A stretch of 64,000 nucleotides of DNA from Natronoglycomyces albus. Its GTDB lineage: Bacteria; Actinomycetota; Actinomycetes; Mycobacteriales; Micromonosporaceae. Position 1 is the first letter of the stretch. Every line of letters begins with the position of its first letter. The position numbers were made by a program, and so were the translations under genes. The DNA is taken from contig NZ_CP070496.1 in NCBI RefSeq assembly GCF_016925535.1, positions 3,596,001 to 3,660,000 of the forward strand. The letters are read 5' to 3'. Positions 63,280-64,000 of this stretch are shown one piece after another. Below the pieces are notes generated by a model, which was given only the letters and a program-made list of their open reading frames with translations, ran no database searches and had not been told where the DNA came from.

Positions 63280-64000
63280 TCATGGGGACTCCGGCAACGG
63301 TAGCCAAACGGTCTCGAGGAAGTCGTCCGCCACGATCATTTTCAGCAGCTCCGGCGGACCAGTGACTCTGGTGCCCCACAAATCCCAGTCGGTGTACACC
63401 ACCCACGAACGATCTGCGGGCCAAAGATTGGCTGGGCCGGGCGAGAACGTGTGTGTTTCCACAGTTTCCAAGTCTTTGAGGCGCGCCTCAACTACATAGG
63501 GGAAATCCGAATCCTCGCTGAATAGAGCACAGTAGTGTGCGAATACTGGTGTTTCCTTGCCCGAGAAGCGACGCAGAACCGCCGCGAGCCGATGGAAACT
63601 CTCCCGGTCCATATAGCCGTCATCAGGCCAGAGAATATGGTTGGCCAATTTACTACGTGGTATGAGAGATGGAAACGCCATGAACGAGGGCAACCGGCAT
63701 GCCGGTTGCATTTGCTGAGCGACCACTGGCTCGCCTGTGCGCTCAGACAGTTCGTGCCACCGCAACCGTCGCCACCCCTCACCAGGGTCGCATATCCACT
63801 TGGGCTCCTCGTCAAGATCCTTCTTGGCTTTCGAGGCGGCCTGGTATTCCGAGATGATGTCTTCACTGGCCGCTTCGTACAGGGCGTGCAAGATCCACAA
63901 GCCTTCCGGATACGGCGGCACCGCGAAACCAGTATCTTCTTCGCCGCACAGATCAATCAACCACGTGGCCTCACTCTTATCTGCAACCTTCCACAAATCC
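63280..64000 (-). CDS. Hypothetical protein, possibly continuing beyond the window
   Basis: At least 238 residues. The frame is open to the right edge; the TTG at 63996 may not be the true start. The sequence is rich in Trp and acidic residues (WICDPGEGWRRLRWHELSE, LWPADRSWVVYTDWDLWG) with no membrane helix or known catalytic motif. It ends 188 bp from the DUF6119 gene, convergent to it. I do not recognise the family. The 63,092-63,279 gap has no supportable gene. Confidence 0.6.
   Translation of the reverse strand, partial: DLWKVADKSEATWLIDLCGEEDTGFAVPPYPEGLWILHALYEAASEDIISEYQAASKAKKDLDEEPKWICDPGEGWRRLRWHELSERTGEPVVAQQMQPACRLPSFMAFPSLIPRSKLANHILWPDDGYMDRESFHRLAAVLRRFSGKETPVFAHYCALFSEDSDFPYVVEARLKDLETVETHTFSPGPANLWPADRSWVVYTDWDLWGTRVTGPPELLKMIVADDFLETVWLPLPESP

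Noticed and set aside
63119-63424. 101-codon minus-strand frame
   Set aside because: Overlaps the longer 63280-64000 gene in another frame and reads as shadow sequence.
1-64000. CRISPR arrays, insertion sequences, integrase, type VII core (EccB/C/D/E)
   Set aside because: I looked for spaced direct repeats, transposase motifs, recombinase motifs and FtsK-like EccC motifs and saw none in the window.

Overview
The window is high-GC bacterial DNA with actinobacterial gene content: type VII (ESX-like) secretion substrates with a mycosin, ergothioneine EgtB, a DUF1707 protein, a Pgl/BREX type 2 system and frequent GTG/TTG starts. It is probably from an actinomycete; a Glycomycetales-like host is only a guess from gene content.

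Region 1 (1-13,600) has the start of a CstA-type carbon starvation transporter, a split-barrel-like protein, egtB and a GNAT acetyltransferase. Two related clusters of small type VII secretion proteins follow (4.4-5.0 kb and 9.5-12.3 kb). The first is a shrunken duplicate of the second, carrying an in-frame 894-bp internal deletion. Between them lies a minus-strand cassette of two secreted, lactococcin-972-like peptides on either side of a MacB/FtsX-type ABC transporter. A mycosin gene converges on the larger type VII cluster across a perfect bidirectional terminator.

Region 2 (13,600-19,600) is gene-poor accessory DNA with unknown genes, an EspC-like gene that appears frameshifted, and two lower-GC genes (a WXG-containing protein and a membrane-anchored protein).

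Region 3 (19,600-30,700) is housekeeping. A long minus-strand operon runs from a DUF2520 oxidoreductase through panC, panD, a cytosolic S10-type peptidase, nadB and nadC to coaX, joining NAD and coenzyme A synthesis. Next come a MidA-family methyltransferase, a DUF1707 protein, a stand-alone nuoD and a GNAT enzyme.

Region 4 (30,836-64,000) starts at a tRNA-Arg(ACG) gene and is a defence island. It holds an SF1 helicase with an unrecognised N-terminal half, a complete Wadjet type II system (jetA-B-C-D, the TIGR02677/8/9/80 families), and a complete BREX type 2 (Pgl) operon: pglW-pglX-pglY-pglZ-[new gene]-brxD-brxHI. A TIGR04141/DUF6119 gene and an unknown gene follow. The new gene (45,675-46,862) is the most striking item. 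It encodes three membrane helices fused to two segments homologous to PglZ but lacks the PglZ phosphatase core, and it is joined to pglZ and brxD by 4-nt overlaps. It looks like an undescribed membrane-bound, phosphatase-less PglZ paralogue built into BREX-2.
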